Assembly: GCA_947259865.1 (NCBI GenBank)
Contig: CAMYNZ010000086.1
Coordinates: forward strand, 1 to 14,806
Origin: an uncultured Desulfobacterales bacterium
GTDB taxonomy: Bacteria > Desulfobacterota > Desulfobacteria > Desulfobacterales > G020354645
DNA length: 14,806 nucleotides
Reading direction: 5' to 3'
In this document: positions 6,229 to 14,806 of the stretch, one piece after another
Position numbering within the stretch: the first letter of the stretch is position 1
Layout: the number at the start of each line of letters is the position of its first letter
Program-made: the position numbers and the translations under genes
Notes under the pieces: model-generated
The model's database searches: none
Told to the model about the DNA's origin: nothing
Seen by the model: the letters and a program-made list of their open reading frames with translations, nothing else

Positions 6229-7347
6229 ATGCATCGAAGACAATTTTTTAAATCAATATTTACCGGAGGCCTGGTCATAGGCACCGGCGCATTGGCAAGC
6301 GCCTGCAAGGGTATTACGCGAAATGATCTGCAACCGCATGGCGATTCACCGAAAAATATCCCGGGCCTCGGCAAAACCGACGCAGCTATTCTGCACCACG
6401 CTTCCCTGGCACCGAGCGGGCATAATTCGCAACCCTGGTTTGTGAAAGTTGTAGAGCCCAAGAATTGGATTATCGGTATTGATCCCAGGCGCCGATTGCC
6501 GGTAGTTGATCCCAAAAACCGTGAGGCCCTGCTGTCCATCGGTGCCTTTATAGAGAACCTTTCGATTGCGGCCGGTGCAATGGGTTTTCAGGCCCGTACC
6601 GAGGTGATAGCCAAGACCCCAATGGATAAAGAGATTGTAAAAGTATCCCTGAAAAAGGGAAAACCTACCGATTACCCGCTCGAGCGCATCATCGCGCGCA
6701 GAACCGTTCGAAGCGGTTATCTACCATCTGAAATTAACTCAAAAGATGTCGATGCCTTATCCGAGCCCTTAAAAGATAGACTGGTTTACTTTCCCCGGGG
6801 TACCGAACACGCTCAATGTATTCAAGAAGGTGCAATCGAAAATTTTCGGATTCAATCTTACCGGGCTCAAGCCCAAGAAGAGCTAAGCCAATGGATGCAA
6901 TTGAAAAATGCCGATGCCAAGAGGCACCGCAGCGGACTGACAACAGAGAGCATGGAGATTTCAGGTTTTGCCGGATGGTATGTGAGAACATTTCTTGATA
7001 AAGAAGACGTAATGAAGGACAGCTTTATTCAAAAAGGCATTGACAAGGCTGCCGGGCAGGCTGCTGAAGGTGGCGGCTGGTTCACCATAACCAGTAAAGG
7101 CGAAGATGTCGCTGAGTTAATCGATACCGGCAGACGATTTGAACGCATGGCGCTAAAGGCCAGGGAGCATAAAATGGGTATCCATCCCATGACGCAATTT
7201 CTTGAGGAAAGGCAAGGGCGTGAAGCTATCGCCAAAAACCATGAAGAAAGCATGATACCCCAGTTTATCCTGCGGGTGGGTTATTTGTCGAATTATCCAG
7301 ATCCGGTTAGCCTGAGGCGTCCGGTGAGTTGGTTCATCAGTACCTAG
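6229..7347 (+). CDS. Tat-exported Acg-family (nitroreductase-like) FMN protein
   Basis: A 372-residue flavoprotein of the Acg/nitroreductase superfamily. It starts with a twin-arginine leader (MHRRQFFK, then a hydrophobic GGLVIGTGALASAC), so it is probably exported folded with FMN bound; LASAC could also be an imperfect lipobox. The family FMN motif LAPSGHNSQPW lies at about residues 61-71. A second nitroreductase-like half covers GWFTITSKGEDVAELIDTGR, RRFERMALKAREHKMGIHP and the C-terminal FILRVGY. Acg proteins hold FMN but many lack reductase activity and have been proposed to store flavin; here an oxidoreductase role is only inferred. The ribosome site (GGGGG, 13 nt off) is poor. Its TAG stop forms the first bases of a 148-bp palindrome. 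Confidence 0.85.
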   Translation: MHRRQFFKSIFTGGLVIGTGALASACKGITRNDLQPHGDSPKNIPGLGKTDAAILHHASLAPSGHNSQPWFVKVVEPKNWIIGIDPRRRLPVVDPKNREALLSIGAFIENLSIAAGAMGFQARTEVIAKTPMDKEIVKVSLKKGKPTDYPLERIIARRTVRSGYLPSEINSKDVDALSEPLKDRLVYFPRGTEHAQCIQEGAIENFRIQSYRAQAQEELSQWMQLKNADAKRHRSGLTTESMEISGFAGWYVRTFLDKEDVMKDSFIQKGIDKAAGQAAEGGGWFTITSKGEDVAELIDTGRRFERMALKAREHKMGIHPMTQFLEERQGREAIAKNHEESMIPQFILRVGYLSNYPDPVSLRRPVSWFIST

Positions 7348-7492
7348 AAGCTATCTCAAAAATGCATCTAGCGTCCAATGGTTGCGTTGTCCCGCGGCTT
7401 GAAATGCTCACGTACTATGGTGTACGCTCCGCTTTCAAACCGCGGGACGCCTTACCATTAAACGCGATCTACTATTTTTGAGATGGCTTCTA
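7345..7492. repeat. 148-bp imperfect palindrome (MITE- or REP-like element)
   Basis: The two ~71-nt arms run from TAGAAGC at 7345 and end with GCTTCTA at 7492. They share ATCTCAAAAAT, AATGG, GTCCCGCGG, TTGAAA and CGTAC, separated by short mismatched stretches, and meet at a tiny centre (~7416-7421). The whole thing would extrude as one long cruciform or be transcribed as a long hairpin. It overlaps the stop codon of the Acg-like gene and lies 146 nt upstream of the selenoprotein gene. Terminal complementarity, no coding capacity and insertion precisely at a gene end fit a miniature inverted-repeat element; it may also stop or stabilise transcripts. Confidence 0.8.
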
Positions 7493-7638
7493 TATAATTT
7501 AAAAATGTGCCCAGTCTTTGGCCCCGAATATCCCTCAGAACCCGGGTTGACCCCTGCCAGGTGGTTCAGCGTTGTTCAAGGCCAGCAGGTCAGCCTAAAC
7601 GTCAGCCGAACTCTGTATTTAAGCGTAAGGAGTAAACC

Positions 7639-8385
7639 ATGAAAGACCACGTATTAATAACAGAAGGACAAAAGTTCACGGAAATCCCAGGGGAAATATG
7701 GCAGCAGCATGTAGCGCAAACGTTACAGGACATCCCGAAAATGCTCGGCTTTATGACTGATGCTCACCATCTGATACGAAATTTTGTGGTTAGGGAACTG
7801 CCCCGTATCGGAAAACCCATCCCACCGGAACTGATCTCCGAAGAACTTAACCTGTCATTGCCAAAAACAACAGAAATTCTGGATGACCTGGAGAAAAACC
7901 TTTTTTTTCTGGTTCGAAATGAGCAAGGTGAAATTACATGGGCGTATCCAGTTACGGTTGACAAAACGCCACACCGATTGGCATTTAGCACCGGGGAGCG
8001 GCTAAACGCAGCCTGAGCCGTTGATGCGATTGCCACGCCCTTCGTGCAGGGGCGACTGCGAAAAGAGACCGTTTCAGTTGCCGTAGACACTGTATGTGCG
8101 CACTGTGGTCATCCGATTGAAATTAAGATAGATAGCGAAATGAACTGTGAGGTTGCTCAAAAAAATGACAATCTCCTCATTTTCTATCCTCAGATAGACT
8201 GGCAATCTTTTTCAGCACCTAATATAATTCCCGACTTCTGACATAAATCTGTATTCTTCTGTTCAGAAGAACACGCCAGAAAACATCTATCAGCGGCGGA
8301 ACCCGTAAAGGGGTTATACTTAACCATCGATCAGGCTGTTTATTCAATACCTGTTACGCAGGCTGCTCTCTTCGCATTTAAGTAA
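7639..8385 (+). CDS. merB: MerB-like organomercurial lyase homologue, predicted double selenoprotein (Sec126, Sec201)
   Basis: Read through two in-frame TGA codons (8014-8016 and 8239-8241), the frame gives 248 residues; MerB is ~210. MerB cleaves carbon-mercury bonds with Cys96, Asp99 and Cys159. Landmarks in order: an N-terminal winged-helix-like domain (RELPRIGKPIPPELISEEL, LPKTTEILDDLEKN), TPHRLAFSTGERLNAA-Sec-AVDAIATPF, aligning with MerB RRLYAWCALDTLIFP so that Sec126 = Cys96 and D129 = Asp99; VCAHCGHPI, aligning with the Cys117 region; and PDF-Sec-HKSVFFCSEEHA, aligning with MerB SFCCHVHFF so that Sec201 = Cys159. Family-like sequence continues to TAA at 8383. Both TGAs are followed by SECIS-like hairpins. 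AAGGAG at 7627-7632 (6-nt spacing) is a strong ribosome site. Homology and TGA placement are seen; Sec insertion and substrate are inferred. The gene symbol marks homology only. Confidence 0.85.
8031..8060 (+). promoter_or_regulatory. SECIS-like element for the first UGA (Sec126)
   Basis: CGCCCTT (8036-8042) pairs with AGGGGCG (8048-8054), seven pairs including one U-G, closing a CGUGC loop. TGC/GCG (8031-8033 with 8058-8060) can extend the base across a small internal loop. The loop starts 26 nt after the UGA, inside the 16-37 nt window of bacterial SECIS elements, and its second base is the G that SelB requires. It lies within the coding sequence, as bacterial SECIS elements do. Confidence 0.65.
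8251..8274 (+). promoter_or_regulatory. SECIS-like element for the second UGA (Sec201)
   Basis: TTCTTCT (8254-8260) and AGAAGAA (8265-8271) form a perfect 7-bp stem with a GUUC tetraloop; G-C and U-A pairs (8251-8252 with 8273-8274) extend it past an A/C mismatch. The loop begins 19 nt after the UGA. The loop resembles the GGUC loop of the E. coli fdhF SECIS, with G in first place. It is the stronger of the two hairpins. Confidence 0.8.
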
Positions 8386-8631
8386 GCTGCTCGGCAAACC
8401 GTACTTTGATCCATGCTGTCGCTGTTTAACATGCAGGCGACGTCAAGAAATCGTCTGACGCTGACCGTTTTTTACCGTGGCTTCGGGCGCGGCAGATCGT
8501 GAACATGCCAGTCGGTTTTTCGCAAAGACCTTGCAGGCTCCAAATGCATGTGGCGCCTGGGTCATCTCGGGCCGTTATAGGGCTAATTTGAAAACCAAAC
8601 ACACGCACAATCAAAAAACAAGGAGGGGATA
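8386..8631 (+). other. 246-nt gap between the selenoprotein and epimerase genes
   Basis: No convincing gene is seen. CGTCA/TGACG (8441-8445 and 8456-8460) makes a short hairpin with a T tract 7 nt after it, a weak terminator candidate. The right end holds the AAGGAGG ribosome site of the next gene. Confidence 0.4.
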
Positions 8632-9594
8632 ATGGCAGTTCTGATTACAGGAGGAACTGGCTTTACAGGTGCGGAAGTGGCACGCATTTTACTGAAGAAG
8701 GCTGAAAAGAGACCGATTATTTTCGACATTAATCCGTCGGCAAAACGCTTAGACGACATAGAAGATCAGGTTGAGATCATACAGGGAGATCTGGGTAATT
8801 TTAGCCACGTTCTTGATGTGGTCCAAAAGGCAAACCCCAGTGTGATTTACCATCTGGGCGGAATGCTTTCCGTACCTTCAGACGCAGATCCGGCGGCTGC
8901 CTTGCGGGCCAATGCACTGGGGACATTTCATGTCCTGGAAGCAGCCAAGCTATTTAATGTTTCTCAGGTTCTGTTTTCAAGCACGATTGGTACCTACGGG
9001 CTAGATATCCAGGAGGAAGTGATAAATGATTATACCCTGCAACGTCCCCAACTTTTTTATGGGGCGACAAAGGTTTTTTGCGAACATATGGGACTCTTTT
9101 ACAAGAGAAAATATAGCCTTGATTTCAGATCAATCCGATACCCTTCCATTGTAGGTCCCGGGGTGAAGACGCCGGGCGTCGTCCAATTTACCTCCTGGGT
9201 CATTGAAGCATGTGCAAAGGGGAATCCTTTTACCATCACTCTAAAGCCGGAAACGAAGGTTCCCGTCATATATTTCAAAGATGCGGCGCAAGCCATCGTT
9301 CGGTTAGGGCAGGCACCGTTAGAAAGCATTAAAACGGTCAATTATCTGGTTGCCGGTGTTAGCCCGATTGCCAGCGCCGGGGAATTAGCAGAGATTGTAC
9401 GCGCTAAAGTGCCCGGGGCCGATATACGCTTCGAGCCGGATTTAGAACTGCAGGCTATTGTGGATCGGCTCCTTTTGCCCCTCGATGACAGTAATGCTCG
9501 AAAGGAGTGGGGCTGGCATTGCGAGTATAATCAAGAACGTATTGTTGATGATTTTCTTCAAGAACTAAAACTCAATTCGCAGCGTTATGTTTAA
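8632..9594 (+). CDS. extended short-chain dehydrogenase: NAD-dependent epimerase/dehydratase
   Basis: A 320-residue Rossmann-fold enzyme. The N-terminal GGTGFTG (residues 7-13) binds NAD(P); FDIN at the end of the second strand has the acidic residue typical of NAD preference; GDL follows, and the catalytic S-Y-K set is FSST and YGATK (about residues 144-148). The C-terminal region includes RYPSIVGPG, VPVIYFKDAAQAIV and DDSNARKEWGW, the latter as in sugar epimerases and L-threonine 3-dehydrogenases of the epimerase-like type. Substrate cannot be settled from sequence alone. AGGAGG at 8621-8626 (5-nt spacing) is an excellent ribosome site. It is probably its own unit, given the 246-nt gap from the selenoprotein gene. 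Convergent with the DUF748 gene. Confidence 0.88.
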   Translation: MAVLITGGTGFTGAEVARILLKKAEKRPIIFDINPSAKRLDDIEDQVEIIQGDLGNFSHVLDVVQKANPSVIYHLGGMLSVPSDADPAAALRANALGTFHVLEAAKLFNVSQVLFSSTIGTYGLDIQEEVINDYTLQRPQLFYGATKVFCEHMGLFYKRKYSLDFRSIRYPSIVGPGVKTPGVVQFTSWVIEACAKGNPFTITLKPETKVPVIYFKDAAQAIVRLGQAPLESIKTVNYLVAGVSPIASAGELAEIVRAKVPGADIRFEPDLELQAIVDRLLLPLDDSNARKEWGWHCEYNQERIVDDFLQELKLNSQRYV

Positions 9595-10056
9595 TATCCG
9601 GCAAGGCTGCGTTTTCCCGAGATTTGAAATCCACCTTCATCGCGGCAGGATGCCACTTTCACTGTTTATACTGGATGCAGCTTATTTCAATTTCATTAGA
9701 CCGTTTCATCATTTGGTCGTATCAAGGATGGCAGGGCATGGCTTAAGTCACTAAAGGCGTTTTCAAAACCGCGCCAAAGGCGGACAAGCCCCATCTAAGG
9801 CCCAATTAATCCGCCAGAGTACTTTGGCGGATTGCAGGCAGGAGCGCAGGACCCCTGACCCCGCGCTGCCGCGGAAGATGTATATATGATAAAGGGTTAG
9901 CTCGCTGGCCCGTTGCTTCCGCTTGCAACAGGATTAAATCTTCGATCGCGGCTGGAAGCCGCACCCACACATTCAGGATCGATATGGGAACGGCTTCCAG
10001 CCGCGATATATCCGGCTCATCCCCTGTCGTGCCTTACGTAATAGCCCTAACGGAAT
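9595..10056. other. 462-nt noncoding region between convergent genes
   Basis: No supported gene. It holds two REP-like hairpins (listed separately) and a related half-site, CGCCAAAGGCGGA, around 9773-9785. Both flanking genes end here, so terminators are expected, but no stem with a U tract was found. Confidence 0.5.
9808..9833. repeat. 26-nt REP-like palindrome
   Basis: AATCCGCCAGAGTACTTTGGCGGATT is palindromic except for one mismatched pair; its CCGCCA/TGGCGG core resembles dispersed palindromes common in deltaproteobacterial intergenic DNA (recollection, not searched here). Confidence 0.6.
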
Positions 10057-13000
10057 TTATATGCCCATCTCGACCCTGGGAGGCGTCTTTTTGCTGTCTT
10101 CCACCTCCGGGCTGCAGATGATGAGTCTGCCGGCACCAATTCCTTCCTGCACGACCAGAAAGTCTTTCACGGCCTGAGCGCGCTGTTCAGCCAATTCCAG
10201 AAGGTGGTTTCTCTGTTTTTGGGTCAAAGCGGTTTTACCGGTATCCGGGGAGCGACGCGTGTGAATGTCGCCTTTCGTTCTTTCGGTGTCGGATGAGTAT
10301 GACCTGGACATGGTAATCCCTTCGCGCTTTTCGATATCTGCGATCGTGCCTAAGCCACAGAGTACGATTTTAACGCCGGGACGATTTTTGAGCCGGGTTG
10401 CCATCTGCTTGAGGTACGCCTTGTTTGCCGGGCTGAGTGCATGGGATGACGGCCCAAACACCACGGGCTTGAAACGAAGCGTGGTGGCCAGATCCAGCAA
10501 TTGCGTGGCAACGAAGGTCGTTCCCGGAGGAATCACAACCCCGGTGAGCAGCGTAACCCCCAGGGGTGCAAAATAGGAAACAGCGCCCTTTTTCATGGCA
10601 TTGCTCACCGCTTTTGCCACTACCAGGTGGAGCCTGAATTCGGGGTCATGAAAATTACCCTGAATAGGCACCCTGAGCACGATACGGCCATTCCGGTCAC
10701 GGAGCATGGACAAGGCCGTTTTCAAAGAGATACCGAATATCCGATCAAAAGCGTCTTCTTTTCCTTCTGTGACCCGCACAACGCTCAATTTGTCGATCAC
10801 CAGCTCGGCTTCCGCATCCAGCAGGCCCTGCTTAACGCGCCACTTAATGTCCGCATCAAGATGTCCACTTTTGGCCCGGTAACCAACGCGTTGAGCGGTA
10901 TACGCCGCCAGCTTTCGAAGGTCAATGGATTCAAATTTTCCCCTCAGATCCATGACCGGTTTTTGCGAGAAGGGCCGAATCGTCCCGACGGCTCTGACAC
11001 CCCAATATTTCCCGAATTTAGCGCGCAGCTTAACGGGTGTTTCCTGCTCGGGATTTGCGGTATCCAATGGACCCATTTGGGTCTCGAAAGGAAAAACAGT
11101 CAATACGAAGGGAGGAGCAACACTTGTGTCCCGAAAGACGACCCGGCTGTTTCGGGCGATCTCCAGCTTTCCTATGCGAAGCGACCACGGTTTTTGCTGT
11201 ATCCGCTTGGATCTGGCACTTCCCGAAACCGCTTTTCCGGGAAACCATTTCATCAATTCCATTCGACCTTGGCTGCCTCGATCCAGCCATCCCGACAACC
11301 CACCTAGCGCAACATGTTGCATCTCAAGCTTGTGCAGGTCATGCAGACGAACCTGCTCTGCACGCAGACTTTGAACGTCGAATGCATGTGAGGCGCCGGC
11401 TTCTTTGGCCCTCAAGCCCGCGGACTGCTCAAAAATTTTAGCTACGTCGATTTGGACCTCGTGCGCCTGGACTCTCTTTAGCCCTTCGAAACGGAGTGCT
11501 TTCAGGGTCAGTTTCTCCATAGTCAACAAATTCAAAGTGCGTGACCCACTGTCCACCTGCAATCTCTCGGCACTGATATCTGTGAGCGCCGAAAAACGGC
11601 CGCCTTGCCGGTACTCATAGGTCCCCGCCAAAGAAAAGCCCTCCTGTTGAACATTCAGGGGCCCTGACCCCATGGAAACCTGCATCTTAAGACTGTTTAA
11701 AGAAATCGTCCCTTGAATCTTCAACGCTTCCAGGCCCTTGTTGTCCAGAAAGCCTGCTTCGATCTTGACCTTTCCCCCAAGACGTCCGGAGAAAAAGCCG
11801 ATACCGGCACGTTGTAGCCATGGGGCCGCCCAATTCATTTCCAATTTTTCGATCCTGGCATCGGCGCTTAAATAGGGATTGCCACCGAATGGTTTGGCCT
11901 CTCCCGCAATTTCAAGCAATCCTTGGTCTGTGCGCAAGACCACCTCGAAGCGAGACCTTCTTTGGGGGGTCCAGGTTCGGATCGGGTCGAGGCGGGCCTG
12001 AACCACTGTGAATTGCTTCTCAACTTCAGGACCGCGGTACTTTATTCGGATATTGCGGAGATCGAGGGCGACGAGGCCCCAGTGCCATGGTTTTTTATCT
12101 TTTCGAACAACGGGCTTTTCCCTCGAAGAAAACGGAATACCGGCAACAGACCAGGGCTTGCCGGACTGTTGGATCACCTGCAAGGCGGCATCTTCCAGGG
12201 ACAGCCTTTGAAAGCTGATACGTCTTTTCCACAGAGACCACCAATATATTTTCAACACCACACGCTTGACAGTCAGAACCTCACTGTCACCCTTCATGCC
12301 CCGCGCCCCTTTGATAACCAATTTTCCTGAGAATGGATTAAAGTCCACGTCCTCAATTTCTACCCTGTCAAAATAGTGGGACAAGAGCCTGTTCTCAGCT
12401 CCCCACTCTATACCCGAAGGCAGAAGAACAATAATGGCCGCAACTGCCAGCAAGAGAATGCCAAACGTAATAATTATTACTTTTAGTATTCTTGTCTCTG
12501 TATACATTCTCATTCCTTGAGATCTCACCGTCTCCGCCCGGCACACGTTCGGATCACGCATTTTGCCTTGCTCTTAGCGTTGATACCGTAACGTGATGGA
12601 CGACCCGTTGTCGGTAGATGAGATCAACCTTGCATGCTTATCTATTTTACGAGCTTTACAATAAAATAAAAAGCTATTTCATTGCAATTTTGTTTCTTTT
12701 TGTAAAGCCCTGCTTCGTCAGTGGAGCAGGTCGTTTCGGACCGAACTGTTTTACCGTTTAACAAAGCATTGCACTCGTACAAATTTTTCGCTACGCTTTA
12801 GCATCTTACGGGTAAGTGACAAATAACAGATCATCGATAAACCAATTCACAGTATATACACTTTGATAGCCTCGATCAAATGATCGTTAAAGGGGTGCTA
12901 GGGCTGCAAGCCGGGCTCCGCAAATCAGGCTATCTGCAGCGTCCTGATTTCGTTCGGGCCGGCCATCTCAGCGGTTAATGTGATTTACCTGTAATTATGG

Positions 13001-14806
13001 TCATCGTAATGATTTGCACATCGCGATTCCAGACATTTATCTTTGCCATAGCGATTGCTCTGGGCAGCTGCTCCGGTCCCCCCTGGGAAGCGCCGGTTCC
13101 CGGCTCGGTAATGGCCGAAAAAAAGAGTCCGGATAACAGATTTTTGGCACGAGTCATCGCCGCCGAGACCAATGGGAGCTACACCTTCAATGTGCGCGAT
13201 GTCCAAACAGACAATATTCTGGCAGAACGAACCATTAAAGCCCCAGTCGGCTATCACGCGCACATCGTGGCGTTGGTGTGGCGTGCGGACGGTACAATTG
13301 TCACCGCAACAATTGACCATGATTTCGGTGACGGCAACAACGTGTTCGATCTAGATGTCCGGCGCAGCGATATCTAACAATTTTCAGTTTCGATACGGAG
13401 AAGCGATGAGCCAAATTGATGTTGCCAGGGTTAGAGCTGAAACACCGGGCTGTTCCGAGGTGCTGCATTTTAACAATGCAGGGGCATCTCTACCCCCGGA
13501 TGTCGTTTATCAGGCGGTTGTCGACCACCTGAAGCTGGAGCGCAGCATCGGCGGTTATGAGGCTGAGGCGCGATCACAGGATAAGATAGAGCATTTTTAT
13601 TCTGCATTTGCAAGGCTGCTTAACTGCAAGCCTGAAGAAGTGGCCCATATAGAAAATGCTACCCGAGCCTGGGATATGGCTTTTTATTCGATTCCTTTCA
13701 AGCGGGGAGATCGCATCCTGACGGCCCAAGCAGAATATGCCAGCAATTACCTGGCCTTTTTACAAACCGCAAACCGGCGCGGCGTTAAAATAGATATTGT
13801 GCCCAACGATGACTCGGGGCAATTGTCAGTTGAGGCCCTTGCTGAAATGGCTGATGAAGATGTGAAACTAATCGCAATCACGCATGTGCCCACGCAGGGC
13901 GGCCTCGTCAATCCTGTTGAGCAAGTGGGGCAAATTGCTCGAAATTACGGGATACTGTATTTACTGGATGCCTGCCAGTCGGCCGGTCAACTGCCCCTGG
14001 ATGTTCAAACCATCGGCTGTGACATATTATCGGGCACCGGCCGTAAGTACTTGCGGGGTCCACGGGGCACCGGTTTTCTTTATGTACGGGAGTCGCTGAT
14101 TGAACAATTGGAGCCGCCGTTTATCGATCTGCACGCTGCAACCTGGATTGATAAGAACAATTATGAATTCAGGAAGGATGCCAGACGATTTGAGAACTGG
14201 GAAAGCTATGTGGCAGGGCGAATCGGGCTGGCGGCAGCAGTTGACTATGCGTTGGATATCGGATTGACATCAATCCGGGACCGCGTTCGGTACCTAGCTG
14301 AACTGTTGCGTGAACGTTTGGCTGAACTTCCCGGTGTGGCCGTCCACGATCTGGGTCAAAATCGCTGCGGCATCGTGACCTTCACCAGCGTCGCAGGCGG
14401 CGTACGCATCGAGGCCCACATCACGGGCCTCACGCCGGGCAAGCACGGCTTTCACGTCCACCAGTGGGGCGACGTGAGCGGGTCCGACGGCAAGTCGGCC
14501 GGCGCGCACTTCAATCCGCACGGAACCGAGCACGCCCTGCCCGCGGGGGAGCCGCGGCACGTCGGCGACCTGGGCAACCTCGAGGCGGACGCCTCGGGAG
14601 CCGCCCGCTACGAGCGCGTCGATTCCCAGCTCGCCTTCAGCGGGACGAACTCGATCGTCGGACGCGGGCTGATCATCCACGCCCTGGAGGACGACGGCGG
14701 ACAGCCGACCGGTAACGCCGGAGCGCGGGTAGCCATGGGCGTCATCGGCATAGACGACGCGGCGGACGTGCGCTGAGGCCGAGCGTACGGCGCCCGGAAT
14801 GACGGT

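Overview
The window looks like a fragment of a deltaproteobacterial-type (Desulfobacterota) genome, probably from an environmental or metagenomic assembly. This is inferred from protein style, moderate and patchy GC, and above all from a gene that only makes sense if UGA is read as selenocysteine; anaerobic sulfate reducers are well known for rich selenoproteomes. No rRNA, tRNA, CRISPR array, integrase or transposase gene was seen.

Positions 1-6150 form an accessory island of short, mostly unrelated genes. It opens with what appears to be an integron-type gene cassette: a small ORF overlapping a nucleotidyltransferase gene, bounded by two near-identical ~112 bp repeats whose ends have the R/L-box geometry of attC sites. 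A NYN-LOTUS RNase-like gene, a reverse-oriented higBA toxin-antitoxin pair with its own operator-promoter, a secreted HEAT-repeat protein, a class I/II aminotransferase that has lost its PLP-contacting NPTG segment, a 43-residue membrane peptide coupled to a DUF3795 zinc-ribbon protein, a compact canonical attC-like site (4954-5012) and a leucine-rich-repeat protein follow. The region reads as a decayed cassette array or a CALIN (attC sites without an integrase).

Positions 6229-9594 carry metabolic or detoxification genes on the + strand: a Tat-exported Acg/nitroreductase-like flavoprotein, a 148 bp near-perfect palindrome abutting its stop codon, the highlight gene (7639-8385), and an extended SDR epimerase/dehydratase. 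The highlight is a MerB (organomercurial lyase) homologue interrupted by two in-frame TGA codons. They fall at the positions of the two catalytic cysteines of MerB (Cys96 and Cys159 of the R831b enzyme), and each is followed at the right distance by a SECIS-like hairpin with a G in the apical loop. The best reading is one 248-residue protein with two selenocysteines, not two short ORFs or a pseudogene.

Positions 9595-12996 contain REP-like hairpins and a large reverse-strand DUF748/AsmA-like envelope protein with an OmpA-like tail. Positions 12997-14776 carry a small lipoprotein and a class V aminotransferase (cysteine-desulfurase-like) whose 3' end is replaced, at an abrupt rise in GC, by the C-terminal two thirds of a Cu/Zn superoxide dismutase. 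That junction is more likely an assembly chimera than a natural fusion, so the last ~410 bases should be treated as possibly foreign.
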